DNA of 11,945 nucleotides from JBLIDK01 sp047632595 (lineage in GTDB: Bacteria > Bacteroidota > Bacteroidia > Sphingobacteriales > Sphingobacteriaceae), in NCBI GenBank assembly GCA_047632595.1, contig JBLIDK010000055.1, positions 1-11,945 on the forward strand, given 5' to 3'. The notes under the pieces are model-generated. The model saw only the letters and a program-made list of their open reading frames with translations, was not told the origin of the DNA and did not search any database. How positions within the stretch are numbered: position 1 is the first letter of the stretch; each line of letters starts with the position of its first letter. The position numbers and the translations under genes were made by a program. This document shows positions 5,307 through 11,945 of this stretch, piece by piece.

Positions 5307-6496
5307 TGCCTTCAATTTCTGATTTTAACTTCAATGGTAAACGTGCTATTGTAAGAGTAGATTTTAATGTTCCGTTAAACGATAAATTTGAAGTAACTAA
5401 CGATAAAAGAATTGTTGCAGCTCTTCCTACCTTAAAGAAAATTCTTGCCGACGGTGGTTCTTTAGTAATCATGTCGCACTTGGGACGCCCAAAAAGCGGA
5501 TACGAAGAAAAGGTTTCTTTAAAACACATAATACCAACTTTAGAAAAACACTTAAATACAAGTGTAAAGTTTGCCGATAACTGTATTGGTTCTGATGCCA
5601 TGACATTATCAAGTGAGCTAGTTGCAGGCGAGGTTTTATTACTTGAAAACTTAAGGTTTTACAAAAATGAAACTAAAGGTGATGTTGAGTTTGCAGAGAA
5701 ATTAAGTAAGTACGGTGATTTTTATGTGAATGATGCTTTTGGAACGGCTCACAGAGCTCATGCAAGTACAGCAATTATTGCTCAGTTTTTTGAAGGCCAT
5801 AAATGCTTTGGCTATTTGATGGAAGCAGAACTCGATAACGCCAAACTTGTATTAGATAATTCAAAGTCGCCTTATACGGCTATTGTTGGTGGTGCAAAAG
5901 TGGGTGATAAAATTGAAATTATTCGAAACCTAATTTCTAAAGTAGATAATATTATAATTGGTGGAGGAATGGCCTATACTTTTGCCCGCGCCCTTGGTGC
6001 AAAAACTGGTGATTCACTTGTTGAAGAGCATAAAATTGATTTGGCTAAAGAATTAATTGCATTGGCAAAAGAGAACAATGTGGAGTTGATTTTACCAGAA
6101 GATTCAGTTATTGCAGATAAATTTGCAAATGACGCAAATACACAATTTTGCTCAAATTCAAATATTCCAGATGGCTGGATGGGCTTAGATATTGGTCCAA
6201 AAGCAATTGAGAAGAACATAGAAGTGATTCTTAATTCAGCCACTATTTTATGGAATGGTCCAATGGGTGTTTTTGAAATGGATGTATTTTCTAAAGGAAC
6301 AAGTTCTGTTGCTCAGGCAATAGCTGATGCAACCAAAAATGGAGCATACAGCTTAATTGGCGGTGGAGATAGTGCTGCTGCTATTGCAAAATTCAAGTTA
6401 GAAGATCAAGTGTCTTATGTTTCAACTGGTGGTGGGGCATTGTTAGAATACCTAGAAGGCAAGGTGTTGCCCGGAGTTGCTGCGATTTTAAATTAA
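5306..6496 (+). CDS. pgk: Phosphoglycerate kinase
   Basis: This 396-residue cytoplasmic enzyme transfers the phosphate of 1,3-bisphosphoglycerate to ADP. All family landmarks are present: VRVDFNVPL (residues 16-24), SHLGRPK (57-63), the substrate-binding LLLENLRFYKNE and VNDAFGTAHRAHAST, the hinge and nucleotide region GGAKVGDKI and GGGMAYTF, WNGPMGVFE, and the C-terminal GGGDSAAA and STGGGALLEYLEGK. Length is standard. The ATG overlaps the stop of the GNAT-like gene by one base (TAATG), the reason to accept this start. It follows gap functionally as well as physically, since PGK uses the product of GAPDH. No strong hairpin terminator was found between its stop and the ABC transporter unit, only a T-rich stretch near 6536-6544. 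Confidence 0.98.
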   Translation: MPSISDFNFNGKRAIVRVDFNVPLNDKFEVTNDKRIVAALPTLKKILADGGSLVIMSHLGRPKSGYEEKVSLKHIIPTLEKHLNTSVKFADNCIGSDAMTLSSELVAGEVLLLENLRFYKNETKGDVEFAEKLSKYGDFYVNDAFGTAHRAHASTAIIAQFFEGHKCFGYLMEAELDNAKLVLDNSKSPYTAIVGGAKVGDKIEIIRNLISKVDNIIIGGGMAYTFARALGAKTGDSLVEEHKIDLAKELIALAKENNVELILPEDSVIADKFANDANTQFCSNSNIPDGWMGLDIGPKAIEKNIEVILNSATILWNGPMGVFEMDVFSKGTSSVAQAIADATKNGAYSLIGGGDSAAAIAKFKLEDQVSYVSTGGGALLEYLEGKVLPGVAAILN

Positions 6497-6545
6497 AGGC
6501 AAACGAATTTTCAATAACGATTCTATTACCATTGTCTTTTTTTTC

Positions 6546-6574
6546 CTTGACTAATACTCAATGTAGTATATTCG
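6546..6574 (+). promoter_or_regulatory. Candidate promoter of the ABC transporter unit
   Basis: CTTG (6546-6549) and TATATTCG (6567-6574), separated by 17 bases, resemble the Bacteroidota pair TTTG and TAnnTTTG with one mismatch each. Transcription would start near 6581, about 57 bases before the preferred ATG at 6638. TTGACT with TATATT also loosely resembles a general sigma-70 promoter. The match is suggestive only. Confidence 0.4.
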
Positions 6575-6637
6575 TTGAATGTAAAAGCGAACACGCATTA
6601 ATATTGAATGTGTATTCTTGAATCTGCTAATAAACAC

Positions 6638-7522
6638 ATGAGCACTTTAAAAATTAACAACCTTTGTAAAACCTATCCTAATGGTGTAAAAGCCTTGGAT
6701 AATGTATCAATTGAAATAGAAAATGGCATGTTTGGACTTCTTGGTCCAAATGGTGCAGGAAAATCTTCCCTAATGCGAACTCTTGCCACCTTGCAAGAAG
6801 CAGATTCAGGAACTGCAACTATTGATAACATCAACATCTTTGAAGAGCCAAATGAACTTCGAAAAATGCTTGGCTACTTGCCACAAGAATTTGGAGTTTA
6901 TCCACGAATTACTGCCGAACAAGTCTTAGATCACATGGCTATCCTTAAAGGAATAACCAATAAAACAGAGCGTAAAGACTTGGTAAAGTACTTATTGAAC
7001 AAAGTAAATCTTTACGACAAGCGACATAAAAGTGTTAAAGGCTTTTCTGGCGGAATGAAACAACGAGTTGGTATTGCACAAGCGTTAATTGGCAATCCTA
7101 AATTAATTATCGTTGATGAACCAACAGCGGGCTTAGATCCAGGAGAACGTAATAGATTTTACAACCTTCTTGCAGAAGTAGGTAATGAAGTTATCGTGAT
7201 ACTTTCAACGCATATTGTGGATGATGTTCGAGAACTTTGCACAAAAATGGCAATCATGAATCTTGGACAAATTGTTTTTCAAGGGGCACCACAAACTGCT
7301 ATTGAAGAGTTGGATGGTAAAGTGTATCAAAAAATTGTTCAACGAGAAGACCTTCTGAACTACTCCAACAGCTACTCCATTATTTCTAATAAAATGGTTG
7401 GTGGCCAACCTTTAATTCATATTTTTAGTGAAACTGACCCTAAAGAAGGTTTTGAATTAGTAAAACCAAACTTGGAAGATGTGTTCTTCTCAAAAATTAA
7501 TACATCTAACGTTTTAGTCTAA
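6638..7522 (+). CDS. ABC transporter ATP-binding protein
   Basis: From the ATG at 6638 the product has 294 residues. I prefer this start to the ATG at 6608 because it gives the usual opening MSTLKINNLCKTYPNG. The nucleotide-binding domain is complete: Walker A GPNGAGKS (36-43), Q-loop Gln83 in LPQEFG, signature FSGGMKQR (136-143), Walker B LIIVDE (156-161) followed by the D-loop GLDP, and switch His192 in STHI. The C-terminal 90 residues are the extension common in ABC-2 type exporter ATPases. It should sit on the cytoplasmic face and power the permease encoded 18 bases downstream, which contains both membrane halves in one chain, so a dimer of this ATPase would serve one permease. The transported substrate is unknown. 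Confidence 0.93.
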   Translation: MSTLKINNLCKTYPNGVKALDNVSIEIENGMFGLLGPNGAGKSSLMRTLATLQEADSGTATIDNINIFEEPNELRKMLGYLPQEFGVYPRITAEQVLDHMAILKGITNKTERKDLVKYLLNKVNLYDKRHKSVKGFSGGMKQRVGIAQALIGNPKLIIVDEPTAGLDPGERNRFYNLLAEVGNEVIVILSTHIVDDVRELCTKMAIMNLGQIVFQGAPQTAIEELDGKVYQKIVQREDLLNYSNSYSIISNKMVGGQPLIHIFSETDPKEGFELVKPNLEDVFFSKINTSNVLV

Positions 7523-7540
7523 TTTTTAATCCTTCTTACT

Positions 7541-10500
7541 ATGTTTAGTACGTTCTTTTTTACGGAATTGAAGTATACACTTAAACAACCAATGGTGTAT
7601 ATTTTCTTGATATTAATGACTCTGTTCACCTTTGGTGCAACAGCAAGTGATAATATTCAAATTGGTGGCGCAGTTGGCAATGTCTTTAAAAATGCCCCAC
7701 ATATAATTACCATTTACACAACTGTTATGACCATTTTTGGTCTGTTAATTGCCACCGCATTTTTTAATAATGCCGCTTTGCGTGATTTTCATCATGAATT
7801 TAATGAAATACTCTTCACAACCCCTCTAAAAAAAGCTGGTTACTTTTTCGGGCGATTTTTTGGTGCTTTGGTACTTTCAACAATCCCTATGTTGGGCATA
7901 TTTTTAGGAGTGCTAATAGGCTCGTTTTTAGCTCCAATTTTCGATTGGGTTGATGCCGATAGATTTGGCCCCTATTTCATCGAAACCTTTGTCAACAACT
8001 ACTTATTGTTCATACTTCCAAACATGTTTTTTGCAGGAACTATCATTTTTGCAATGGCTAATAAATGGAAGAGTACAATTATTTCATTTGTTGGCTCGTT
8101 AATAATAATCATTGGTTATATCATTTCAGGAACCTTAATTTCTGACTTGGATAACGAAACAATAGCTGCCTTATTAGACACCTTTGGGATAAGAGCTTAT
8201 TCACTTTATGCTAAATATTATACGTCTATTGAGAAGAACACCTTAAGTCCAGGGTTTAACGGATTACTGCTTTTTAACAGATTAATTTGGATTGGATCTG
8301 GAACAGTAATTCTTTTACTTTCCTATTTTGGGTTTTCATTTCAAGAAAAGAATAAACGTGTTAGAAAACAGAAAAAGAAGAAGGAAGCTGTGGAAACAAG
8401 CTTTTTGCAACCAGTATTGAACCCTGCTTTTAATGCTAAAACATCGTGGTTACAGTTTAAAAGTTTCTTTTTTACCAACCTATTCAGTATTACTAGGAGC
8501 ATCACTTTTAAGATTTTGTTTCTGTTTAGTGCCATTATTTTAGTGTCTAACTTAATTGGTGGATTTGAGTATTTTGGACTTCAATCATACCCTTTAACCT
8601 ATAAGTTAATAGATACTATAAATGAAGCTGCAGCAATTTTTGTAGTAATTATATTGGTTTTCTTTAGTGGTGAATTGGTTTGGAGAGATAGAGAGAATAA
8701 GATTAATGAAGTAATAGATGCCACGGCACACATGTCATTTGTTTCACTAGCGGCCAAAGCATTGTCTCTAATTTCAATAACAGTTATTCTTCAAGTGTTT
8801 TTTGTTTTCTGTGGGATTATTTTCCAGTTGCTTAACGGGTTTACAAGAATTGAATTAAGCGTATACTTTTTAGATTTTCTTTACGCCAACCTACCTACTT
8901 ATGCCGTGTGGAGTGGTGTTATGATAATGATACAAGTATTGCTGAATAATAAGTACATCGGCTATTTTGTATCGATAATGGTTGTTTTTATTTGGGCTTT
9001 GATTTTGTCTATTTTTGACATTCAGTCAAATATGCTTCAAATAGCTGGTGGTCCAGCCACTATTTATTCTGATATGAATGCCTTTGGTCCTAATGTTTAT
9101 GGAACCAACATGTTTAACTTGTACTGGATTCTCTTCTCAATAATTTGTTTGTTGATTGCTGGAGCCTTATGGAATAGAGGAATCGTTGCTTCTTTGGGAG
9201 AACGTATTAAGTATTCACGTAAGTCACTAACCAAAAGTTATAAAATGGTTTTTGGTGCAGTATTCTTTTGCTGGTTAGTAGTAGCTGCATTTGTGTTTTA
9301 TAATACTCAAATTCTGAATCCATATAAAACGTCTGATGTTATTGAAAAAGAAACAGCAGAATATGAAAAAACTTATAAAAAGTATGAAAATGTGCCTTTA
9401 CCAAAAATTACTGAGGCAAAATACTTTATAGATTTATTTCCATATAAAGGGAATGCAAAAGCTAGAGCGGTTCAAACTTTAACCAATGAAACAGCATTTC
9501 CAATTGACTCTATTCACTATAATTATGACCCACGTTGGAATCCAATAATTAATCTACCTAATGCTGAATTGGTATTAGAAGATGAGGATATGGGTTATTC
9601 AATTTATAGGTTAGGCAAAACTCTAATGCCAGGTAAAACTATAGAAGTAGAGATGGAAACGAGTTTTGAAACAAAAGGTTTTAGAAATAGCAGTGCCCCA
9701 ACAGGAATCGTGGCAAACGGTACGTTTTTAAATAATTTCCAAGTTTTTCCATCAATGGGATACAGCCCTGGAAATGAGTTAAGCGATAAAAATACTCGTA
9801 AAAAGTATGATTTAGCACCAAAAGCACGAACTCCTGAGCTTCAAGATAGCTGCGATGCCCTTTGCGACGTAAATTACTTAACTGGTGGTCGCTCAGACTT
9901 TATTATGGTTGAAACGGTAATTTCTACTGCTGGAGATCAAATTGCGATTGCACCGGGTTCATTACTTAAGAAGTGGGAAGAAAATGGTAGAAACTACTAT
10001 CAGTATAAACTAGATCATCCTTCTCAGCATTTCATTTCATTTATGTCAGCTAGGTACGAAGTAAAAACTCGTGAATGGAATGGTATCGATTTAGAAGTCT
10101 ACTACGATAAAAAGCACCCTCAAAATGTAGACATGATGTTAGATGCGGTTGAACGTTCTTTAGAGTATTACACTAAAAACTTTGGCCCTTACTATCACAA
10201 GCAATGTAGAATAATTGAGTTTCCTCGTTACGCAAGTTTTGCTCAGGCTTTTCCAGGAACTATGCCTTATTCTGAAGCAATAGGTTTTATTATTAACCTT
10301 GAAGACGAGGAAGAGAACAATGTGGTGGATGCAGTAATTGCACATGAAATGGCTCACCAGTGGTGGGCACATCAAGTAGTTGGTGCAGAAATGCAAGGTG
10401 GAACATTATTGAGTGAAAGTTTCTCAGAATACTCTTCTTTAATGACCATGAAAGGTATTTCTAAAACGGCAATGAAAATGCGTGAGTTTGTGAAGTACGA

Positions 10501-11125
10501 CCATAACCGCTATTTGCAAGGCAGAAGTGGTGAGACTGAGAAGGAATTGCCTTTGTACAAAGTCGAAAATCAACAGTACATTCATTACGGAAAAGGAAGT
10601 GTAATTCTATATGCATTACAAGATTACATTGGAGAAGATAAGGTGAATACAGCCATGCGAAACTTCTTGGAAGAGTACAGATATAAGCCACCACCTTATC
10701 CAACTTCGTTAGACTTTTTACGTCATTTAGAACCACGAGTTCCAGATAGTTTGAAGTACTTAATTACCGATTGGTTTAAGGAAATTACCTTGTATGATTT
10801 ACGATTGAAAGAGGCTAATTATATAGACTTAGGAAATGACAAGTATCAAGTTACAATGGATATTGAAGCATCGAAATTGAAGGCAGATACCATAGGAAAT
10901 GAAACCAAAGCTAAGCTTGATGAATGGATAGACATAGGTGTTTTTGCCGACGATGATGAGAAAGAATTGATGTTCGAAAAACGGGTAAAAGTGGATTCTG
11001 AATTTATGACTTTCACTTTTGAGGTAGATTCCATTCCAGCTCGAGCTGCTATAGATCCTAGAATGATATTGATTGATAGAGTTTACGATGACAATTCTAA
11101 GAGTGTTTCTTTATCGGAGAAATAG
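7541..11125 (+). CDS. ABC transporter permease fused to a periplasmic M1-type metallopeptidase domain
   Basis: The 1194-residue protein has two ABC-2-like membrane halves and a C-terminal peptidase domain. Predicted membrane segments are near 18-36, 54-74, 104-131, 154-173, 179-201, 247-266; then 323-340, 363-381, 403-430, 450-468, 472-492, 525-543; and a thirteenth at 569-587. Lys/Arg-rich stretches at 268-281 and 546-568 fit cytoplasmic loops, so the region after residue 590 should be periplasmic. The peptidase has zinc ligands His935 and His939 with catalytic Glu936 (HEMAHQWW), third ligand Glu959 in LLSESFSEY, and Tyr1016 in HYGKGS as likely transition-state stabiliser. Between His939 and Glu959 there are 19 residues, one more than the classical HExxHx18E. 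The GxMEN exopeptidase motif is replaced by GTMPYSE (906-912). Such permease/M1 fusions occur in Bacteroidota; substrate and reaction are unknown. It is probably co-transcribed with the ATPase. Confidence 0.92.
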   Translation: MFSTFFFTELKYTLKQPMVYIFLILMTLFTFGATASDNIQIGGAVGNVFKNAPHIITIYTTVMTIFGLLIATAFFNNAALRDFHHEFNEILFTTPLKKAGYFFGRFFGALVLSTIPMLGIFLGVLIGSFLAPIFDWVDADRFGPYFIETFVNNYLLFILPNMFFAGTIIFAMANKWKSTIISFVGSLIIIIGYIISGTLISDLDNETIAALLDTFGIRAYSLYAKYYTSIEKNTLSPGFNGLLLFNRLIWIGSGTVILLLSYFGFSFQEKNKRVRKQKKKKEAVETSFLQPVLNPAFNAKTSWLQFKSFFFTNLFSITRSITFKILFLFSAIILVSNLIGGFEYFGLQSYPLTYKLIDTINEAAAIFVVIILVFFSGELVWRDRENKINEVIDATAHMSFVSLAAKALSLISITVILQVFFVFCGIIFQLLNGFTRIELSVYFLDFLYANLPTYAVWSGVMIMIQVLLNNKYIGYFVSIMVVFIWALILSIFDIQSNMLQIAGGPATIYSDMNAFGPNVYGTNMFNLYWILFSIICLLIAGALWNRGIVASLGERIKYSRKSLTKSYKMVFGAVFFCWLVVAAFVFYNTQILNPYKTSDVIEKETAEYEKTYKKYENVPLPKITEAKYFIDLFPYKGNAKARAVQTLTNETAFPIDSIHYNYDPRWNPIINLPNAELVLEDEDMGYSIYRLGKTLMPGKTIEVEMETSFETKGFRNSSAPTGIVANGTFLNNFQVFPSMGYSPGNELSDKNTRKKYDLAPKARTPELQDSCDALCDVNYLTGGRSDFIMVETVISTAGDQIAIAPGSLLKKWEENGRNYYQYKLDHPSQHFISFMSARYEVKTREWNGIDLEVYYDKKHPQNVDMMLDAVERSLEYYTKNFGPYYHKQCRIIEFPRYASFAQAFPGTMPYSEAIGFIINLEDEEENNVVDAVIAHEMAHQWWAHQVVGAEMQGGTLLSESFSEYSSLMTMKGISKTAMKMREFVKYDHNRYLQGRSGETEKELPLYKVENQQYIHYGKGSVILYALQDYIGEDKVNTAMRNFLEEYRYKPPPYPTSLDFLRHLEPRVPDSLKYLITDWFKEITLYDLRLKEANYIDLGNDKYQVTMDIEASKLKADTIGNETKAKLDEWIDIGVFADDDEKELMFEKRVKVDSEFMTFTFEVDSIPARAAIDPRMILIDRVYDDNSKSVSLSEK

Positions 11126-11130
11126 CTATG

Positions 11131-11169
11131 AAAAAACTAGCGCTCGATAATATTGCGTGTCAGTTTTTT
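11131..11169 (+). terminator. Probable terminator of the ABC transporter unit
   Basis: AAAAAACT (11131-11138) pairs with AGTTTTTT (11162-11169), and an inner GCGC/GCG stretch can extend the stem with bulges. The right arm ends in six T residues. It starts six bases after the stop codon of the permease gene, as expected for a rho-independent terminator, although the stem is imperfect. Confidence 0.6.
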
Positions 11170-11233
11170 ACATTCAACACGATCTTCGATGTCTTGTAGG
11201 CTTTAATGCAATACCTCCCCCCCATACTAGTAG

Positions 11234-11244
11234 GTCATTTCGAC
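11234..11244 (+). repeat. GTCATTTCGAC repeat, short copy
   Basis: Only the 11-base core is kept here; the AGGGAGAAATCT part found in the longer copies is absent. It is the first of the series in this region. Confidence 0.5.
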
Positions 11245-11300
11245 TCGGATTTATAATGGAATTAAAATAGCAATTAGAGCTAAAGTCCTGACCATAGTAA

Positions 11301-11358
11301 GTCATTTCGACCGTAGGGAGAAATCTTCCCTCAGGCCTACGCGAATCTTAAAAGCGAG
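11301..11358 (+). repeat. GTCATTTCGAC-type dispersed repeat, full copy
   Basis: The copy reads GTCATTTCGACCGTAGGGAG followed by AAATCTTCCCTCAGG and ends in AAAAGCGAG. The copy at 11828-11885 has the same three blocks in the same order and spacing, with differences between them. An inverted copy lies at 11437-11475, so copies could pair into a long stem. Confidence 0.8.
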
Positions 11359-11436
11359 AAGAAGTTAATAATTTTTTAATGTGTACTTCGTGGATTAATA
11401 AATTTTATTCAAAACAATATTAGTTGCGTAAATTAA

Positions 11437-11475
11437 GGAAGATTTCTCACTTCGTTGCACTCCGTTCGAAATGAC
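11437..11475 (-). repeat. GTCATTTCGA-type dispersed repeat, inverted copy
   Basis: On the minus strand it begins GTCATTTCGAACGGAGTGCA and ends GTGAGAAATCTTCC, so it shares both ends with the copy at 11301-11329 but has about ten extra bases in the middle. The two copies form an inverted pair around a spacer of roughly 107 bases. Confidence 0.75.
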
Positions 11476-11559
11476 ATCTTTGGTTGGGATTATTTCAAAA
11501 TTGGTAATAGAACCTCGTACAAACCAGCGCTTTTTTATGTTGTAAACAGTCTAAATGGC

Positions 11560-11627
11560 GAGCTGAAAGCTCTAGTACACTATGCTTTTTATTTAAAATT
11601 AACAGTGTATCTGAGAGCTTTCAGCTC
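11560..11627. repeat. Long inverted repeat (large hairpin)
   Basis: Perfect 14-base arms GAGCTGAAAGCTCT (11560-11573) and AGAGCTTTCAGCTC (11614-11627) are continued inward by TACACT (11576-11581) and AGTGTA (11604-11609), with small unpaired bases and a 22-base AT-rich loop. There is no terminal T-run. It could be a miniature mobile element or a structured RNA element. Confidence 0.75.
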
Positions 11628-11663
11628 TCGTGTTGGATTTTGGTTTAAAGGTTGTAAGTTTTT

Positions 11664-11694
11664 AAAAAGTAGAAATTTGAACTTTCTACTTTTT
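11664..11694. repeat. Perfect 12-bp hairpin, terminator-like
   Basis: Arms AAAAAGTAGAAA and TTTCTACTTTTT are perfectly complementary around TTTGAAC. Both strands end in a T-run, so it could act as a weak bidirectional terminator, although its stem is poor in G-C pairs. Confidence 0.55.
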
Positions 11695-11699
11695 ACTTT

Positions 11700-11732
11700 C
11701 AAACGTTCTACTGGGTCATTTCGACTACAAGG
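11700..11732 (+). repeat. Perfect 33-bp direct repeat, first copy
   Basis: The sequence from CAAACGTTCTACTGG through GTCATTTCGACTACAAGG is identical to 11813-11845, 113 bp away. It contains the core of the dispersed repeat. After the repeat this copy continues GAATCAGG and lacks the AGAAATCTTCC block. Confidence 0.85.
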
Positions 11733-11812
11733 GAATCAGGCTCGGGATGTTTCGAAGCGCAGTTTTTCTTCCAAGATGTTCTTCGAAGTCTTGAAGCATT
11801 CCATGTTTGCAA

Positions 11813-11845
11813 CAAACGTTCTACTGGGTCATTTCGACTACAAGG
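11813..11845 (+). repeat. Perfect 33-bp direct repeat, second copy
   Basis: This is identical to 11700-11732. It overlaps the start of the longer dispersed repeat at 11828-11885, which continues AGAAATCTTCCTTCAGG. The identity suggests a recent duplication. Confidence 0.85.
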
Positions 11846-11885
11846 AGAAATCTTCCTTCAGGTTTACCTAATACATAAAAGCGAG
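11828..11885 (+). repeat. GTCATTTCGAC-type dispersed repeat, second full copy
   Basis: It reads GTCATTTCGACTACAAGGAG followed by AAATCTTCCTTCAGG and ends ATAAAAGCGAG. It is in the same orientation as 11301-11358, about 527 bp away, and the two can be aligned over their whole length without gaps or nearly so. Confidence 0.8.
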
Positions 11886-11945
11886 ATGTTGCTTTTATGC
11901 TTCCTTAACCATACATCGTGTAGCTTTTTGGTAATTAGTTCTAAT

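Larger units (their letters stand above)
11170..11945. other. Gene-free repeat-rich region
   Basis: I see no convincing gene in this stretch. An open frame at 11455-11871 is built across the repeats and hairpins and resembles no protein I know. The region contains at least five copies of a GTCATTTCGAC-type repeat in both orientations, a perfect 33-bp direct repeat and two strong hairpins, listed separately. The density of repeats suggests a spacer accumulating dispersed elements; the next gene must lie to the right of the window. Confidence 0.7.

Noticed and set aside
6608..6637. Upstream ATG for the ABC ATPase
   Set aside because: The ten extra residues do not match the family opening, while the ATG at 6638 gives the expected N-terminus.
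10461..10736. Minus-strand open frames inside the peptidase domain and inside gap and pgk
   Set aside because: They lie wholly within well supported genes in antisense and have low-complexity translations; they are shadows of the coding strand.
11455..11871. Open frame of 138 codons on the plus strand
   Set aside because: It runs through an inverted dispersed repeat, two hairpins and both copies of the 33-bp repeat, and its translation resembles no protein. Most likely it is open by chance.
11234..11885. CRISPR array
   Set aside because: The repeats are irregularly spaced, vary in length and occur in both orientations; no cas genes are visible.

Overview
The window looks like chromosomal DNA of a Bacteroidota member, most likely in or near the Flavobacteriales. 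The evidence is the low GC content (estimated by eye at roughly one third), start codons without clear Shine-Dalgarno sequences, several matches to the Bacteroidota -7 promoter element TAnnTTTG, a lipoprotein whose mature N-terminus resembles the Bacteroidota surface-export signal, and Bacteroidota-type gene fusions and repeats.

Positions 1-3660 form an accessory region, almost entirely on the minus strand. Reading leftward from the tRNA, it holds: a tRNA-Glu(UUC) gene (3588-3659) with its own terminator; a small GIY-YIG nuclease gene (3198-3467); a broken second copy of the tRNA-Glu 3' end with a hairpin inserted in its T-loop (3163-3225); a shortened four-helix-bundle (23S rRNA intervening-sequence type) gene (2779-3066); a predicted surface lipoprotein with an aerolysin-like Ser/Thr-rich stretch (1753-2697); a strong terminator; a decayed tyrosine recombinase (1106-1624); an imperfect palindrome; and a translationally coupled pair made of an unknown membrane-anchored protein and an HrgA-like HARE-HTH protein that runs off the left edge. 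Recombinase remains, duplicated tRNA ends and small unrelated genes point to repeated insertion and decay next to the tRNA.

Positions 3842-6496 are a plus-strand core-metabolism operon: glyceraldehyde-3-phosphate dehydrogenase (gap), a small GNAT-fold protein with an atypical acetyl-CoA loop, and phosphoglycerate kinase (pgk). gap and pgk encode consecutive glycolytic steps. The GNAT gene sits 13 bases after gap, and its stop codon overlaps the pgk start (TAATG).

Positions 6638-11125 hold a two-gene ABC transporter unit preceded by a candidate promoter: an ATPase, then a 1194-residue protein with two permease halves and a C-terminal M1-type metallopeptidase domain predicted to face the periplasm. 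The last 820 bases appear non-coding. They start with a probable terminator and are filled with copies of a GTCATTTCGAC-type repeat in both orientations, a perfect 33-bp direct repeat and two strong hairpins.

The most unusual structure is the tRNA-Glu region. A segment of about 425 bp carrying only a GIY-YIG gene is bracketed by direct repeats of the tRNA 3' end and its downstream flank. The nuclease reading frame borrows its last codons from the duplicated tRNA T-arm and stops inside the inserted hairpin.
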